Source: UBA6168 sp041741095 (GTDB taxonomy: Bacteria; Bacteroidota; Bacteroidia; Chitinophagales; Saprospiraceae). Taken from it: 64,000 bases of DNA. Numbering within the stretch: position 1 is the first letter of the stretch; every line of letters starts with the position of its first letter. The position numbers and the translations under genes are program-made. The stretch lies in contig JBGSKQ010000085.1 of assembly GCA_041741095.1 (NCBI GenBank), forward strand, positions 1 to 64,000, written 5' to 3'. A model generated the notes under the pieces. It saw only the letters and a program-made list of their open reading frames with translations, did no database searches and was not told the DNA's origin. Shown piece after piece: positions 33,614 through 41,791 of the stretch.

Positions 33614-34828
33614 ATGAGCAAAGAATGGACAGTTGGCACCCAGGCAGCCAAGGGATTGAAGGACGAAACAGAACATACCGTGCTGGTCGGTTTAGTCCAT
33701 AAGGAGCAGAATGAAGAACTGGTGCAGGAATACCTCAACGAGCTGGAATTCCTGGCCCTGACGGCAGGCGCCGAGACGAAGAAACGCTTCATCCAGAAAC
33801 TCCCGCACCCCAACTCCCGCACCTTCGTTGGCACGGGCAAGTTGGAGGAAATCAAAAAATACGTTGAAGAACACGAAGAAATCAATATAGTCATCTTCGA
33901 CGACGACCTTTCCGGCAAACAAGTATCCACCCTCGAAGCAGAGCTCAAGGTGAAAATTGTTGATCGCAGCTCGCTCATCCTCGACATCTTCGCCCGCCGG
34001 GCACAGACAGCGCAGGCCAAAACGCAGGTGGAATTGGCCCAGTTGCAATACCTGCTGCCCCGCCTCCGGGGCCTGTGGTCGCACCTCGAAAGGCAGCGGG
34101 GCGGCATCGGGATGCGTGGCCCTGGTGAGAAGGAAATCGAAACCGACCGCCGTATCGTGCGGGACAAGATCGCCTTGCTGAAAAAACAACTGGAAAAGAT
34201 TGACCGCCAGGCATTTACCCAGCGCAAAAACAGGGGCGAACTCATACGGGTATCGCTCGTCGGCTACACCAACGTCGGCAAGTCCACCCTGATGAATACC
34301 CTGAGCAAATCGGACGTTTTTGCCGAAAACAAACTCTTCGCCACGCTGGATACCACCGTGCGCAAGGTCGTTTGGGACGACATGCCCTTCCTGCTTTCCG
34401 ATACCGTCGGCTTTATCCGAAAACTGCCCCACCACCTCATCGAAAGTTTCAAATCAACCCTCGACGAAGTGCGGGAAAGCGACATCCTGCTGCACGTGGT
34501 GGACATCGCCCACCCCCGCTACGAGGAACACCTGAAAACCGTCAACGAAACCCTGGAAGAATTGGGGGCCAGGGAAAAACCTACCTTGCTGGTTTTCAAT
34601 AAAATAGACCTCTACCGGGAGAAATATTTCGACAAGCTCCTCGACCCCGAAACCAAGGTCGAAATCGAAAAGGAATTGAGCATGAACCTCTCCTACGAAT
34701 ACGGCCACGACAACGTTTTCATTTCCGCCCTCGACAAGGATAACCTCGAAATCTTGAAAGAAAAGGTGATAAAAATGGTGAAAAGGGAGTACCAGGTTAG
34801 GTTTCCTTATGAGGTGAAGACGTGGTAA
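33614..34828 (+). CDS. hflX: GTPase HflX
   Basis: The 404-residue protein shows the HflX layout: an N-terminal domain with NSRTFVGTGKLEEIK, the linker RGIGMRGPGEKEIETDRR, and a GTPase domain with G1 GYTNVGKST, G3 DTVGFIRKLPHHLIESF and G4 NKID. HflX splits stalled or heat-damaged ribosomes. The last 320 bp (from about 34521) are duplicated at 36931, and the two copies differ mostly at synonymous sites. The copy here is the intact one. Confidence 0.94.
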   Translation: MSKEWTVGTQAAKGLKDETEHTVLVGLVHKEQNEELVQEYLNELEFLALTAGAETKKRFIQKLPHPNSRTFVGTGKLEEIKKYVEEHEEINIVIFDDDLSGKQVSTLEAELKVKIVDRSSLILDIFARRAQTAQAKTQVELAQLQYLLPRLRGLWSHLERQRGGIGMRGPGEKEIETDRRIVRDKIALLKKQLEKIDRQAFTQRKNRGELIRVSLVGYTNVGKSTLMNTLSKSDVFAENKLFATLDTTVRKVVWDDMPFLLSDTVGFIRKLPHHLIESFKSTLDEVRESDILLHVVDIAHPRYEEHLKTVNETLEELGAREKPTLLVFNKIDLYREKYFDKLLDPETKVEIEKELSMNLSYEYGHDNVFISALDKDNLEILKEKVIKMVKREYQVRFPYEVKTW

Positions 34829-35080
34829 AGGGGATAATTTAAGGCGAACCTGTTTTAAAAATCTTCAATAAAAAGATAAGCAATACCGCAGTTCATTGAA
34901 AAAAATCCAAGGTTCAAGCTATTTTGGGGTTCAGCGGTATTTGTGGCGGGATTTCCTTGAAATCACTATCCACCAACCACAAAGCCTATCACCCACGACG
35001 AATCCCCTATCTACGGCGGGGGCGGCAGGCTGGGCACGGCCTACCTGACCAGCAATGCCATCACAAAGTACCGTTTCGAG

Positions 35081-36070
35081 GTGAAAGACCACCTGGGCAA
35101 CGTGCGGGTGGTCTTTGGGAGGAACTGTCTTAGCTGCGGCGGTCAAAACAATATATACGTAGAAAACTATGCCGACTACTACCCCTACGGCTGGGTGCTG
35201 CCCTATAGGAACGGTAGTGCAGGCACCCCCTACCGCTACGGCTTCCAGGGCGAGTTTGCGGAGAAGGACGCCGAGACGGGCTGGAACGCCTTCGAACTGC
35301 GCATGTACGAGAGCAGGGTGGGGAGGTGGATGACGATAGACCCGGCTGGGCAGTATTTCACTCCGTACATGTCAATGGGAAATAACCCTGTGAATGCTAT
35401 AGATCCAGATGGAGGATTTGATACTAAGATTGGGGCGTGGTGGTATTCATTGTGGCACAGAGGAGGAGAAATTAAATATGCAAAAGACAGAAAAGAATGG
35501 TATGTAGGCTATGAAAAGCCTAACACTTTGGAAGGAGGCATATTGACCGTTAGTTATCAAAGAACCTTCGAAGGGCGATCAATAAACAATGGCGGTTTTA
35601 CTAAATTTAATTTTTTTCCGGCACCAACATCTTTAGCATGGGAAGGTACTAAAAGTTGGATGAAAGAACACTTTGAAATTTCGGGAGGATATGAATTTTC
35701 CGTTGGATTTCAATTAGGTGGAGGTATGAAAAAGGCAATTGCTGGTAAGGTTGATTTATACTCTCATGTTATTTCAGAATTAAACCTTAGCAATAAAAAA
35801 GATCGTATAGTTGCAGGAAGATATGAACCTGGTGAAAAGACTAAGAATGGAATCGGTGGGGCATATTATGGCGGTGTAGATGTTAAATACATGACACATA
35901 AAGGTCTCAGAGAGAAGGAAGTAAACCTTGGTATAGCTGGACTTGGAGCAACATTGACTTATGACGAGCATGGCAATATGACAGATTGGTTTTATGGATT
36001 TGATCCTTCTTTTTATGCAGGCTTTGGCTTTGGGATAGAGGCTAATTTTAGAATTGGATTTTCAAAATAG
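35081..36070 (+). CDS. RHS repeat-associated core and variable toxin-like tip, N-terminally truncated
   Basis: From a GTG at 35081 the 329-residue product starts inside the RHS core (KDHLGNVRVVFG) and runs through the conserved ending GWNAFELRMYESRVGRWMTIDPAGQYFTPYMSMGNNPVNAIDPDG. A variable, AT-rich tip of about 215 residues follows (FDTKIGAWWYSLWHRGG to the end). The frame is open back to 34961, so the upstream RHS barrel is missing. Full RHS proteins release such tips as toxins. Without its shell this is a fragment or a stored tip. Toxin activity is unknown. Confidence 0.78.
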   Translation: MKDHLGNVRVVFGRNCLSCGGQNNIYVENYADYYPYGWVLPYRNGSAGTPYRYGFQGEFAEKDAETGWNAFELRMYESRVGRWMTIDPAGQYFTPYMSMGNNPVNAIDPDGGFDTKIGAWWYSLWHRGGEIKYAKDRKEWYVGYEKPNTLEGGILTVSYQRTFEGRSINNGGFTKFNFFPAPTSLAWEGTKSWMKEHFEISGGYEFSVGFQLGGGMKKAIAGKVDLYSHVISELNLSNKKDRIVAGRYEPGEKTKNGIGGAYYGGVDVKYMTHKGLREKEVNLGIAGLGATLTYDEHGNMTDWFYGFDPSFYAGFGFGIEANFRIGFSK

Positions 36071-36077
36071 GATTTTT

Positions 36078-36422
36078 ATGTACCATGATCTATTTTTTTT
36101 GACTTTGCTTGCTATAGTGTTTGTTGTAGCGAATTATATAATACACAAGTATATTATATTTTTCGCTTTGAAGAAAGAGATTAAACCATATCTAAAAAGC
36201 AAAAATTTGACATTTATCAGGGTTAAGTCTGTTGGGTTATTCAACTCTGGGGATTTTCCAAAAAAGAAATTGCATCCCTTTGTACCTAAATTTGGAAACA
36301 TAATTAATGAGACTTTAGTCTATGTATATGCAAGAACACCCGAAAAAAATGAAATAAGATTTACTGCAAAAATTATAACGGCTTTTTTTATTGTGAAAAA
36401 TGTTGAGTACAAAGGGTTGTAG
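36078..36422 (+). CDS. Small membrane protein, possible immunity protein
   Basis: The 114-residue protein starts MYHDLFFLTLLAIVFVVANYIIHKYIIFF, with one strong N-terminal membrane helix and a soluble remainder. It is AT-rich and begins 7 bp after the RHS tip stop. That place is where immunity genes for RHS or polymorphic toxins are found. A TTG at 36054 overlapping the RHS stop is an alternative start. No family recognised. Confidence 0.6.
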   Translation: MYHDLFFLTLLAIVFVVANYIIHKYIIFFALKKEIKPYLKSKNLTFIRVKSVGLFNSGDFPKKKLHPFVPKFGNIINETLVYVYARTPEKNEIRFTAKIITAFFIVKNVEYKGL

Positions 36423-36424
36423 TA

Positions 36425-36468
36425 CCGCTGGCGTCGGGTCTTCCCTTTGAAAAACGACACCGCTTTTG
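36425..36468. repeat. Shared segment after the first immunity-like gene
   Basis: CCGCTGGCGTCGGGTCTTCC and the following bases to 36468 match 37628-37671 (after the second small gene) at most positions, including TTTGAAAAACGAC against ATTAAAAAACGAC. The shared sequence suggests the two small genes derive from similar tip-immunity modules. The rest of the 36423-36737 gap holds only a TACCTTTC promoter-like box (about 36685) before the chimeric gene. Confidence 0.5.
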
Positions 36469-36737
36469 CCGGTTTTCAACCGGCACTACTGCGCAAGTGA
36501 GAAATGCTGCAACCCAATTACCAAATATAGAGCAGCTCAGTGCCGTTGGCACAGCCTATGCGTAGGCACTTCTCGTTGATAGCTATATTATCATACGGCC
36601 AAGGTGCCGACCTCTGGCCACAAGGGACGTATTTAAAAGCATAAAATAGAACTATTGGGAAGGTACAAGCAGTCAAAAAACGCCCTACCTTTCGCCCACT
36701 GTTCAAAGCGTAAACCAACCATATCCCACTGTCCTCT

Positions 36738-37251
36738 ATGAAAAAAATTTCGCTCTTTATCTCCGTCCTTTTCTTCTCTCAAATCCTTGCAGCCCAAAAC
36801 GAAGTCGGCCTAAAAGACAGCACCGTCATACGGGCCAGGGAGGTCAAATTGAAAGAGCCTTTCCTCGGCAAGGCATGGCTCTCCGTGGACGGGGAGCGCC
36901 AAGACCTCCGGGGCGTGGACTACTACCGCAACGAGGAACACCTGAAAACCGTCAACGAAACCCTGGAGGAACTGGGTGCCAGGGAAAAACCTACCTTGCT
37001 GGTTTTCAATAAAATAGACCTCTACCGGGAAAAATACTTCGACAAGCTCCTCGACCCCGAAACCAAGGTCGAAATCGAAAAGGAACTGAGCATGAACCTC
37101 TCCTACGAATACGGCCACGACAACGTTTTCGTTTCCGCCCTCGACAAGGACAACCTCGAAATCTTAAAGAAAAGGTGATAAAAATGGTGAAAAGGGAGTA
37201 CCAGGTTAGGTTTCCTTATGAGGTGAAGACATGGTGAAGGGGAAAATTTAG
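36738..37251 (+). pseudogene. Chimera: signal peptide fused to a displaced hflX 3' end
   Basis: The 146-residue frame starts with a signal peptide (MKKISLFISVLFFSQILAAQ) and about 45 residues of unknown origin. It then continues into hflX codons from EEHLKTVNETLEELG. The hflX-like DNA (36931-37250) matches 34521-34840. Differences are mostly synonymous, with one Ile to Val change. A single-base deletion (CTTGAAAG becomes CTTAAAG, near 37167) shifts the frame and ends the protein at KKR. This looks like a displaced, decaying 3' end of hflX. Confidence 0.75.
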
Positions 37252-37352
37252 AATTTCAGGAGGGGTTTATGGAAGCGGCACTTATCGGCTCTATCTGCAA
37301 AGTAGCAAGACTTGAACAATGGGTGCAAAAAATCTATTTAACTCATACATTT

Positions 37353-37613
37353 ATGGAGAAAAAAGATCCATTAAATGAAAGTTTGTTTTCGTGGATAAAA
37401 CGCTTCTTTATAGTAATTGGCTCTTTGATACCATTTTTTTTCTTAAGGGGAATATTAGTTCATAAGTGGTCCCTGACAAACTCAATTTTCAAGGCGTTGA
37501 TAATGGCACCGATTTTTGCCGTCATTTTAGTTGTGTTCTTGACTATCATTACCCTATTAATAAAAGCTTCAATCTGGATTTGGAAGAAAATTAAGAAGAC
37601 CCATGAAAATTAA
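37353..37613 (+). CDS. Small two-helix membrane protein
   Basis: The product from the ATG at 37353 (MEKKDPLNES) is 86 residues with two hydrophobic helices (about residues 15-34 and 48-74). It follows the displaced hflX remnant and has AT-rich composition. It may be another immunity-like protein. An upstream in-frame start at 37269 adds 28 residues. Function unknown. Confidence 0.5.
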   Translation: MEKKDPLNESLFSWIKRFFIVIGSLIPFFFLRGILVHKWSLTNSIFKALIMAPIFAVILVVFLTIITLLIKASIWIWKKIKKTHEN

Positions 37614-37627
37614 ACCTACTTACAACG

Positions 37628-37671
37628 CCGCTGGCACGGTCTTTCGATTAAAAAACGACCCTGCATTTGAA
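37628..37671. repeat. Second copy of the post-immunity segment
   Basis: Matches 36425-36468 with gaps; see that entry. It falls just after the stop of the two-helix membrane protein. Confidence 0.5.
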
Positions 37672-37674
37672 TCA

Positions 37675-38526
37675 CTACCCCTCTTTTTCCAAAGGCTTTA
37701 TTTTGCTAACATTGTGCGCCTCGGCATATTCTTCTAATCGTTCTACTTCTGAAGTATCAACATATTCGAAGAGGTTGGTGCTTTTCAGATTTTGCCAAAT
37801 CTGGTGCTGGATGGGAAAAGAAGTTTTTAAAGGCTCACGAGTGACGACAAATCTTTTAGATTGTGGAATAGCATCCCGAACGAAATTAAACCTCGTTACA
37901 TCATTGGTGACATAGTCCTTCCTCCTTTCTAAATCAATCAACTTTATGAAAGTTGGCCTCTCATTTTCACCAACAAAATCAATCCTAACAGGTACAATTA
38001 ATTCAGGAAAAAGGTTTTGGTTTATTTCAAAATCGTAATTAAAGCGTTCCCGTAAAATGACATTTTCCCTTACCCTACTGAACGAACGTTCCATAGATTT
38101 CTTAGGAGGGAAAACGCCTTGTTCATCAACAAACTTCATAAAAAGCTGTTCGAATACAGTTTGTGTTGGAGCAACTGTAATGGTGTTGGGTTCTGAAACG
38201 GAGAAGAGGTTGTTTTTATAGTTACTTAAGTAACCAATATAAGATTGGCTTAAAACGGTATCCTTAAGATTTTCAACGACAGTAAGGTGACTGCTAAAAA
38301 ATGTATGATTAACTTCATTCTCAATAGCCAACTGTTGAAGGTTTTTAACGTTGAACCGAATTGCTCGAAATGCCTCGTTAGGCAACAACTGATTCACCAC
38401 TTCAAGTTTGTTCTTCGAAAAGCCCAAATACAGTTTTCCGTCACCTATGAGTAACAAACCAATGGAGACTTTTTCCTTTATCTCCGGGCGGATGACCGCT
38501 GATATGACAGATAAGTAAGAAGCCAT
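37675..38526 (-). CDS. DUF3037-like protein paired with a HipA-like kinase
   Basis: The 283-residue protein starts MASYLSVISAVIRPEIKEKVSIGLLL, matching the start of DUF3037 proteins (a beta-strand-rich N-terminal domain: IGDGKLYLGFSKNKLEVVNQLL). Its start codon lies one base after the stop of the kinase gene, so the two are translationally coupled. DUF3037 genes are often beside HipA-like kinase genes; the role of the pair is not established. AT-rich compared with the housekeeping genes. Confidence 0.75.
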   Translation of the reverse strand: MASYLSVISAVIRPEIKEKVSIGLLLIGDGKLYLGFSKNKLEVVNQLLPNEAFRAIRFNVKNLQQLAIENEVNHTFFSSHLTVVENLKDTVLSQSYIGYLSNYKNNLFSVSEPNTITVAPTQTVFEQLFMKFVDEQGVFPPKKSMERSFSRVRENVILRERFNYDFEINQNLFPELIVPVRIDFVGENERPTFIKLIDLERRKDYVTNDVTRFNFVRDAIPQSKRFVVTREPLKTSFPIQHQIWQNLKSTNLFEYVDTSEVERLEEYAEAHNVSKIKPLEKEG

Positions 38527-38527
38527 T

Positions 38528-39352
38528 TTATATTGGATTAGTTTCAATTTGTAAGTATTCGACAAAACTGTTCCAAACTGAACCCAGCCATGAAGCTTGG
38601 AAAATTGTAAGGTGTAGATTTTTCACCAATTCAACTTTGTCAATTTTCCAGTCTTCAGGCATTTCTAAGACGATGTCCTCTAAGTTTTGGGCACACTGAT
38701 GTGCGCAAAAGTAAAACTTATTCTTTACCCCTATATCGTTCACATACTTGGAAACTTCTTTTCTGGTAAAAAGTTTTTCGAACAAAGTCGTTCCAATAAG
38801 TGATTCATTTTCAGTAAGTAAGCTAAGTTTTTTACCAGGATTGCCGTTGTTGAAAGTCGCTTGGTGGTCAATCGGTATGAAACGGTGCCCACCTAAAACG
38901 TCGTACAGCAAATTGTGGTTATTCTCGTTCCTGTCTTCATTTGAAAGCCACAAATCAAACAAGGCGATTTCTAAAAATTCTTGCTTTTTTGCCATCAGGC
39001 TCTTCTGAGATTCTGACAAAGCATTCATCAATTTCGTCACTTCATCAAAATAGCGCTCATACTTTAACCCAAAGCAAGTCCCTTGAAAAAAATGCGGCTG
39101 AATTCTTGGGTGGAGGCCCATAGGTATGTGTTCTAATGAGATTTTCACAAAAGCGAATGAAGGAATTGCTAAACCCCATAATTGTAAGAATGCTGCACAT
39201 AGATATTCTTTGACTAAGTCGTATCTCCTGATTGGATACTTAACCACGTAATAGTCCAAGTTGTCACATAGAACCCTCACAGGCGTACTACCATTGGTAT
39301 GTATAACATCGTCAGGCTGTAATTTGATGGTACTATTGAGGGTGGGTATTTG
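38528..39352 (-). CDS. HipA-like kinase domain protein
   Basis: The protein (274 residues from the TTG at 39352) has a HipA-like kinase core: VRVLCDNLDYYVVKYP with the ATP-binding lysine, a catalytic-loop pattern WLSNEDRNENNHNLL and a metal-binding IDHQATF. The family resembles HipA but lacks the HipB-like partner here. A longer frame reaches 39424 (TTG). A -7 box TACCTTTG (39422-39429) overlaps that upstream TTG, so the true start is probably downstream. It may phosphorylate a protein or RNA target. Confidence 0.7.
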   Translation of the reverse strand, partial: QIPTLNSTIKLQPDDVIHTNGSTPVRVLCDNLDYYVVKYPIRRYDLVKEYLCAAFLQLWGLAIPSFAFVKISLEHIPMGLHPRIQPHFFQGTCFGLKYERYFDEVTKLMNALSESQKSLMAKKQEFLEIALFDLWLSNEDRNENNHNLLYDVLGGHRFIPIDHQATFNNGNPGKKLSLLTENESLIGTTLFEKLFTRKEVSKYVNDIGVKNKFYFCAHQCAQNLEDIVLEMPEDWKIDKVELVKNLHLTIFQASWLGSVWNSFVEYLQIETNPI

Positions 39353-39421
39353 CAAGGAAGATTTGGTTCGTTTTGTTGGTTGCCAATTCGTTAAATATGA
39401 TTGCCAATTATTGACTGACAG

Positions 39422-39429
39422 CAAAGGTA
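39422..39429 (-). promoter_or_regulatory. -7 box for the HipA-like kinase gene
   Basis: The minus strand reads TACCTTTG, a perfect match, overlapping the possible TTG start at 39424. This argues for translation from 39352. Confidence 0.45.
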
Positions 39430-39513
39430 ATATTTAGCAAATATTCTAATTGTGCCTTGATTGCCATTTATAACCACGCTGGCATATTGTCTGTGAATCA
39501 AAAGTGAACGGGA

Positions 39514-40335
39514 TCACCCCCTCCTCAGCCTCCCCTTCAACCACGTAAACACCAACTCCGATACGTTCAAATAAGGCTGCTTCGACAGCAACTGCAGGCC
39601 CGTCAGCCCTGCCCAGCCAGCCATTGCCGCATACGACAAATCTCCCAGGCGGGTGAAGCCCCGGAAATTGTGCATGTTCAGCCGCAGCAGTTCGTACATC
39701 ACGAAATCAGTGAAAATGTAGGCGCTGTTGATCCAAAAAAGGATGAGCATCACTCGCAGCATCCGGCGCAGGGCGAAAGCTTCAAACAGTGGCCTACCGC
39801 CTTCCTTTTTTTTGCGCAGGGCGCTTATTTTGAAACGGATATAGCGGTAGGCAGCAAATTGGTAGGCGTAAAAAGTGCCGATGTACAGCGCCATTTCAAA
39901 ACCACCATAAAAAGGCGAGTAAAATTTTCGCCCTAAATCTTCCCGATAGGCAATGCTGGTAAGCAGGAACAGCCCCAAAAAATAAGCAAATTGCCCTAAG
40001 GGGAGTATCAAATGCTTGGCGTCGGAGCCGACGAACTGGTAGGTGGGGAAGAGGCGCAGTTTCACCGAAAAAAACAACAACACGCCAAACGACAGCGTGA
40101 AATAAACAGGCAGGAACAGCAGGTTGGGGTGTTCGTGATACATGCCTTGCAAGATGAAAACCTGGTGCAGCGACGTGAGCGCAAAGGCCATGAGCAAGGC
40201 TGCAAAACAGGCGTCGGCCCGCTTGTTTTCCCCTTTTCGGAACACAAAGGCCGCTGCCACCGCTACATTCAAGAGAATGCAAATGGCCAATATCACGAAG
40301 GAAATGGTGCCGAGTGTGCCGAGGAAAATTTTCAT
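39514..40335 (-). CDS. Seven-helix membrane protein resembling a sensor domain
   Basis: The 273-residue protein has about seven hydrophobic helices (starting MKIFLGTLGTISFVILAICILLNVAVAAAF) and the RRMLRVMLILFWINSAYIFTDFVMY region. It resembles the membrane part of AraC-type regulators in Bacteroidota, but no DNA-binding domain follows. Its -7 box (40343-40350) predicts a leader of only a few bases. Confidence 0.7.
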   Translation of the reverse strand: MKIFLGTLGTISFVILAICILLNVAVAAAFVFRKGENKRADACFAALLMAFALTSLHQVFILQGMYHEHPNLLFLPVYFTLSFGVLLFFSVKLRLFPTYQFVGSDAKHLILPLGQFAYFLGLFLLTSIAYREDLGRKFYSPFYGGFEMALYIGTFYAYQFAAYRYIRFKISALRKKKEGGRPLFEAFALRRMLRVMLILFWINSAYIFTDFVMYELLRLNMHNFRGFTRLGDLSYAAMAGWAGLTGLQLLSKQPYLNVSELVFTWLKGRLRRG

Positions 40336-40342
40336 CTGTGTG

Positions 40343-40350
40343 CAAAGATA
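40343..40350 (-). promoter_or_regulatory. -7 box for the seven-helix membrane protein
   Basis: The minus strand reads TATCTTTG, 7 bp before the ATG at 40335. The mRNA would begin almost at the start codon. Confidence 0.55.
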
Positions 40351-40370
40351 GGTTTCAGGGACGATGAACA

Positions 40371-40390
40371 CCTGCCTGACGGCAGACAGG
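40371..40390. repeat. Palindromic repeat CCTGCCTGACGGCAGACAGG
   Basis: A near-palindrome of the dispersed CCTGCCTGxCGGCAGxCAGG type lies between two divergent genes. Only one clear copy is in the window. Confidence 0.4.
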
Positions 40391-40442
40391 ATGAACTATA
40401 AACGATGAATTCCGAATCATTATCTTGCACCAAAAATCGAGC

Positions 40443-41681
40443 ATGGACAGGCTTTTTACCCTTACATTTTTACTACTCCTTTCCTTATCCACGATGGCAC
40501 AGAAAAAGCTGTTGCACAAGCTGTTGCACGAAAACGAAAACCTATTCGGCGAGGTGCTGAAGCGCCCCGAACAGTACGATGTGCAGATCATCTACACCCA
40601 AATTGACCGGGACGAGAACAACATTCCCGCCTTCCGCTCTTTTTCCTTTGGTTTGGATGAAAAAAAATATTTCTACCCGGCCAGTACGGTCAAAATGCCC
40701 ATCGCATTTATAGCTTTGGAGAAACTCAACCGCTTGAATATCATCGGGTTGGATAAAAATTGTGCGATGATAAACGGCGCTGGCAGCCCGCCCCAAACCG
40801 CCGCCGAGACCGATTCGACTGCTGTCAACGGCCTGCCTTCCCTGGCACATTATATCAAAAAAATCTTTCTGGTGAGCGACAACGACGCCGCCAACCGCCT
40901 CTACGAATTCATCGGCCAACAACAGTTAAACGAAGGGCTTTGGGCGAAAGGCTATCAAAACCTAAAAATCACCCACCGCCTCGGCATCGGCGGATTCGAC
41001 GTGGAGGCCAACCAGCACACGAACCCTGTGAGTTTTTATTTGGGTGAAAACCTGCTGTACCACCAGGGCCAGGTGAACAGTGTGGCCAGACGCAATTTTC
41101 AATTGAACAAAGTAAAACGTGGCAAGGGCTATTACAAAGACGAACAATTGGTGAACGAGCCTTTTGATTTTTCCCAAAAAAACTACGTCTCTTTGCAGGA
41201 TTTCCACGACATGCTGAAAGCAGTTATGTTCCCGGAAGCTGTGCCCGCTGCCCAGCGCTTTGATTTGTTGGAAGAAGATTACCGCTTTCTCTACCAGGTG
41301 ATGTCGGAAAGGCCCAGGGAAAGCCAGTTCCCCAGCTACCAAGAGCCTGACCATTATTGCAAATTTTTCATCTATGGCGATGGAAAAGACGAAGACAGGA
41401 TACCGCCCAACGTGCGCATTTTCAACAAAGTAGGCTGGGCTTATGGCTTCCTGACGGACGTGGCCTACATCGTGGATTTCGAAACGGGCGTAGAATTTTT
41501 CCTCGCCGCAACGATACATGTGAACGAAGACGGCGTTTTTAACGACGACAATTATGAATACGAAACGGTGGGCATGCCCTTCATGGCCAATTTGGGCAGG
41601 GTCGTTTTTGAGCACGAAAAAAAACGGAAAAAGAAACACCTGCCCGATTTGGGCAAGTTTACAATTGAAAAATATGATTGA
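40443..41681 (+). CDS. Serine hydrolase of the class A beta-lactamase fold
   Basis: The 412-residue protein has a signal peptide (MDRLFTLTFLLLLSLSTMAQ) and active-site motifs of the class A beta-lactamase/PBP superfamily: S-x-x-K in YPASTVKMPIAF and SDN in FLVSDNDAANRLYEF. A clear KTG was not found, although NKVGWAYGFLTD is in the expected place. The catalytic activity might be hydrolase rather than resistance. It precedes the PBP4-like gene on the same strand and both probably work on peptidoglycan. Confidence 0.82.
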   Translation: MDRLFTLTFLLLLSLSTMAQKKLLHKLLHENENLFGEVLKRPEQYDVQIIYTQIDRDENNIPAFRSFSFGLDEKKYFYPASTVKMPIAFIALEKLNRLNIIGLDKNCAMINGAGSPPQTAAETDSTAVNGLPSLAHYIKKIFLVSDNDAANRLYEFIGQQQLNEGLWAKGYQNLKITHRLGIGGFDVEANQHTNPVSFYLGENLLYHQGQVNSVARRNFQLNKVKRGKGYYKDEQLVNEPFDFSQKNYVSLQDFHDMLKAVMFPEAVPAAQRFDLLEEDYRFLYQVMSERPRESQFPSYQEPDHYCKFFIYGDGKDEDRIPPNVRIFNKVGWAYGFLTDVAYIVDFETGVEFFLAATIHVNEDGVFNDDNYEYETVGMPFMANLGRVVFEHEKKRKKKHLPDLGKFTIEKYD

Positions 41682-41701
41682 GTTTATAACACGGAGGCCT
41701 C

Positions 41702-41733
41702 CTCTCGCCTTTAGGAGAGGGGTCGGGGGTGAG
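41702..41733. repeat. GC-rich intergenic repeat
   Basis: CTCTCGCCTTTAGGAGAGGG followed by GTCGGGGGTGAGG forms a small hairpin and resembles a motif I recall from intergenic regions of other Bacteroidota. Only one copy is seen here. Confidence 0.35.
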
Positions 41734-41791
41734 GTTCTAAGTGCCTCGGTGCCTCCATGTTAAAAAATTCACACCCAAACACATCCTAAAA

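Noticed and set aside
40443..41681. Antibiotic-resistance beta-lactamase
   Set aside because: The fold matches, but a clear KTG motif was not found, the protein is longer than usual, and it lies next to a peptidoglycan carboxypeptidase gene.
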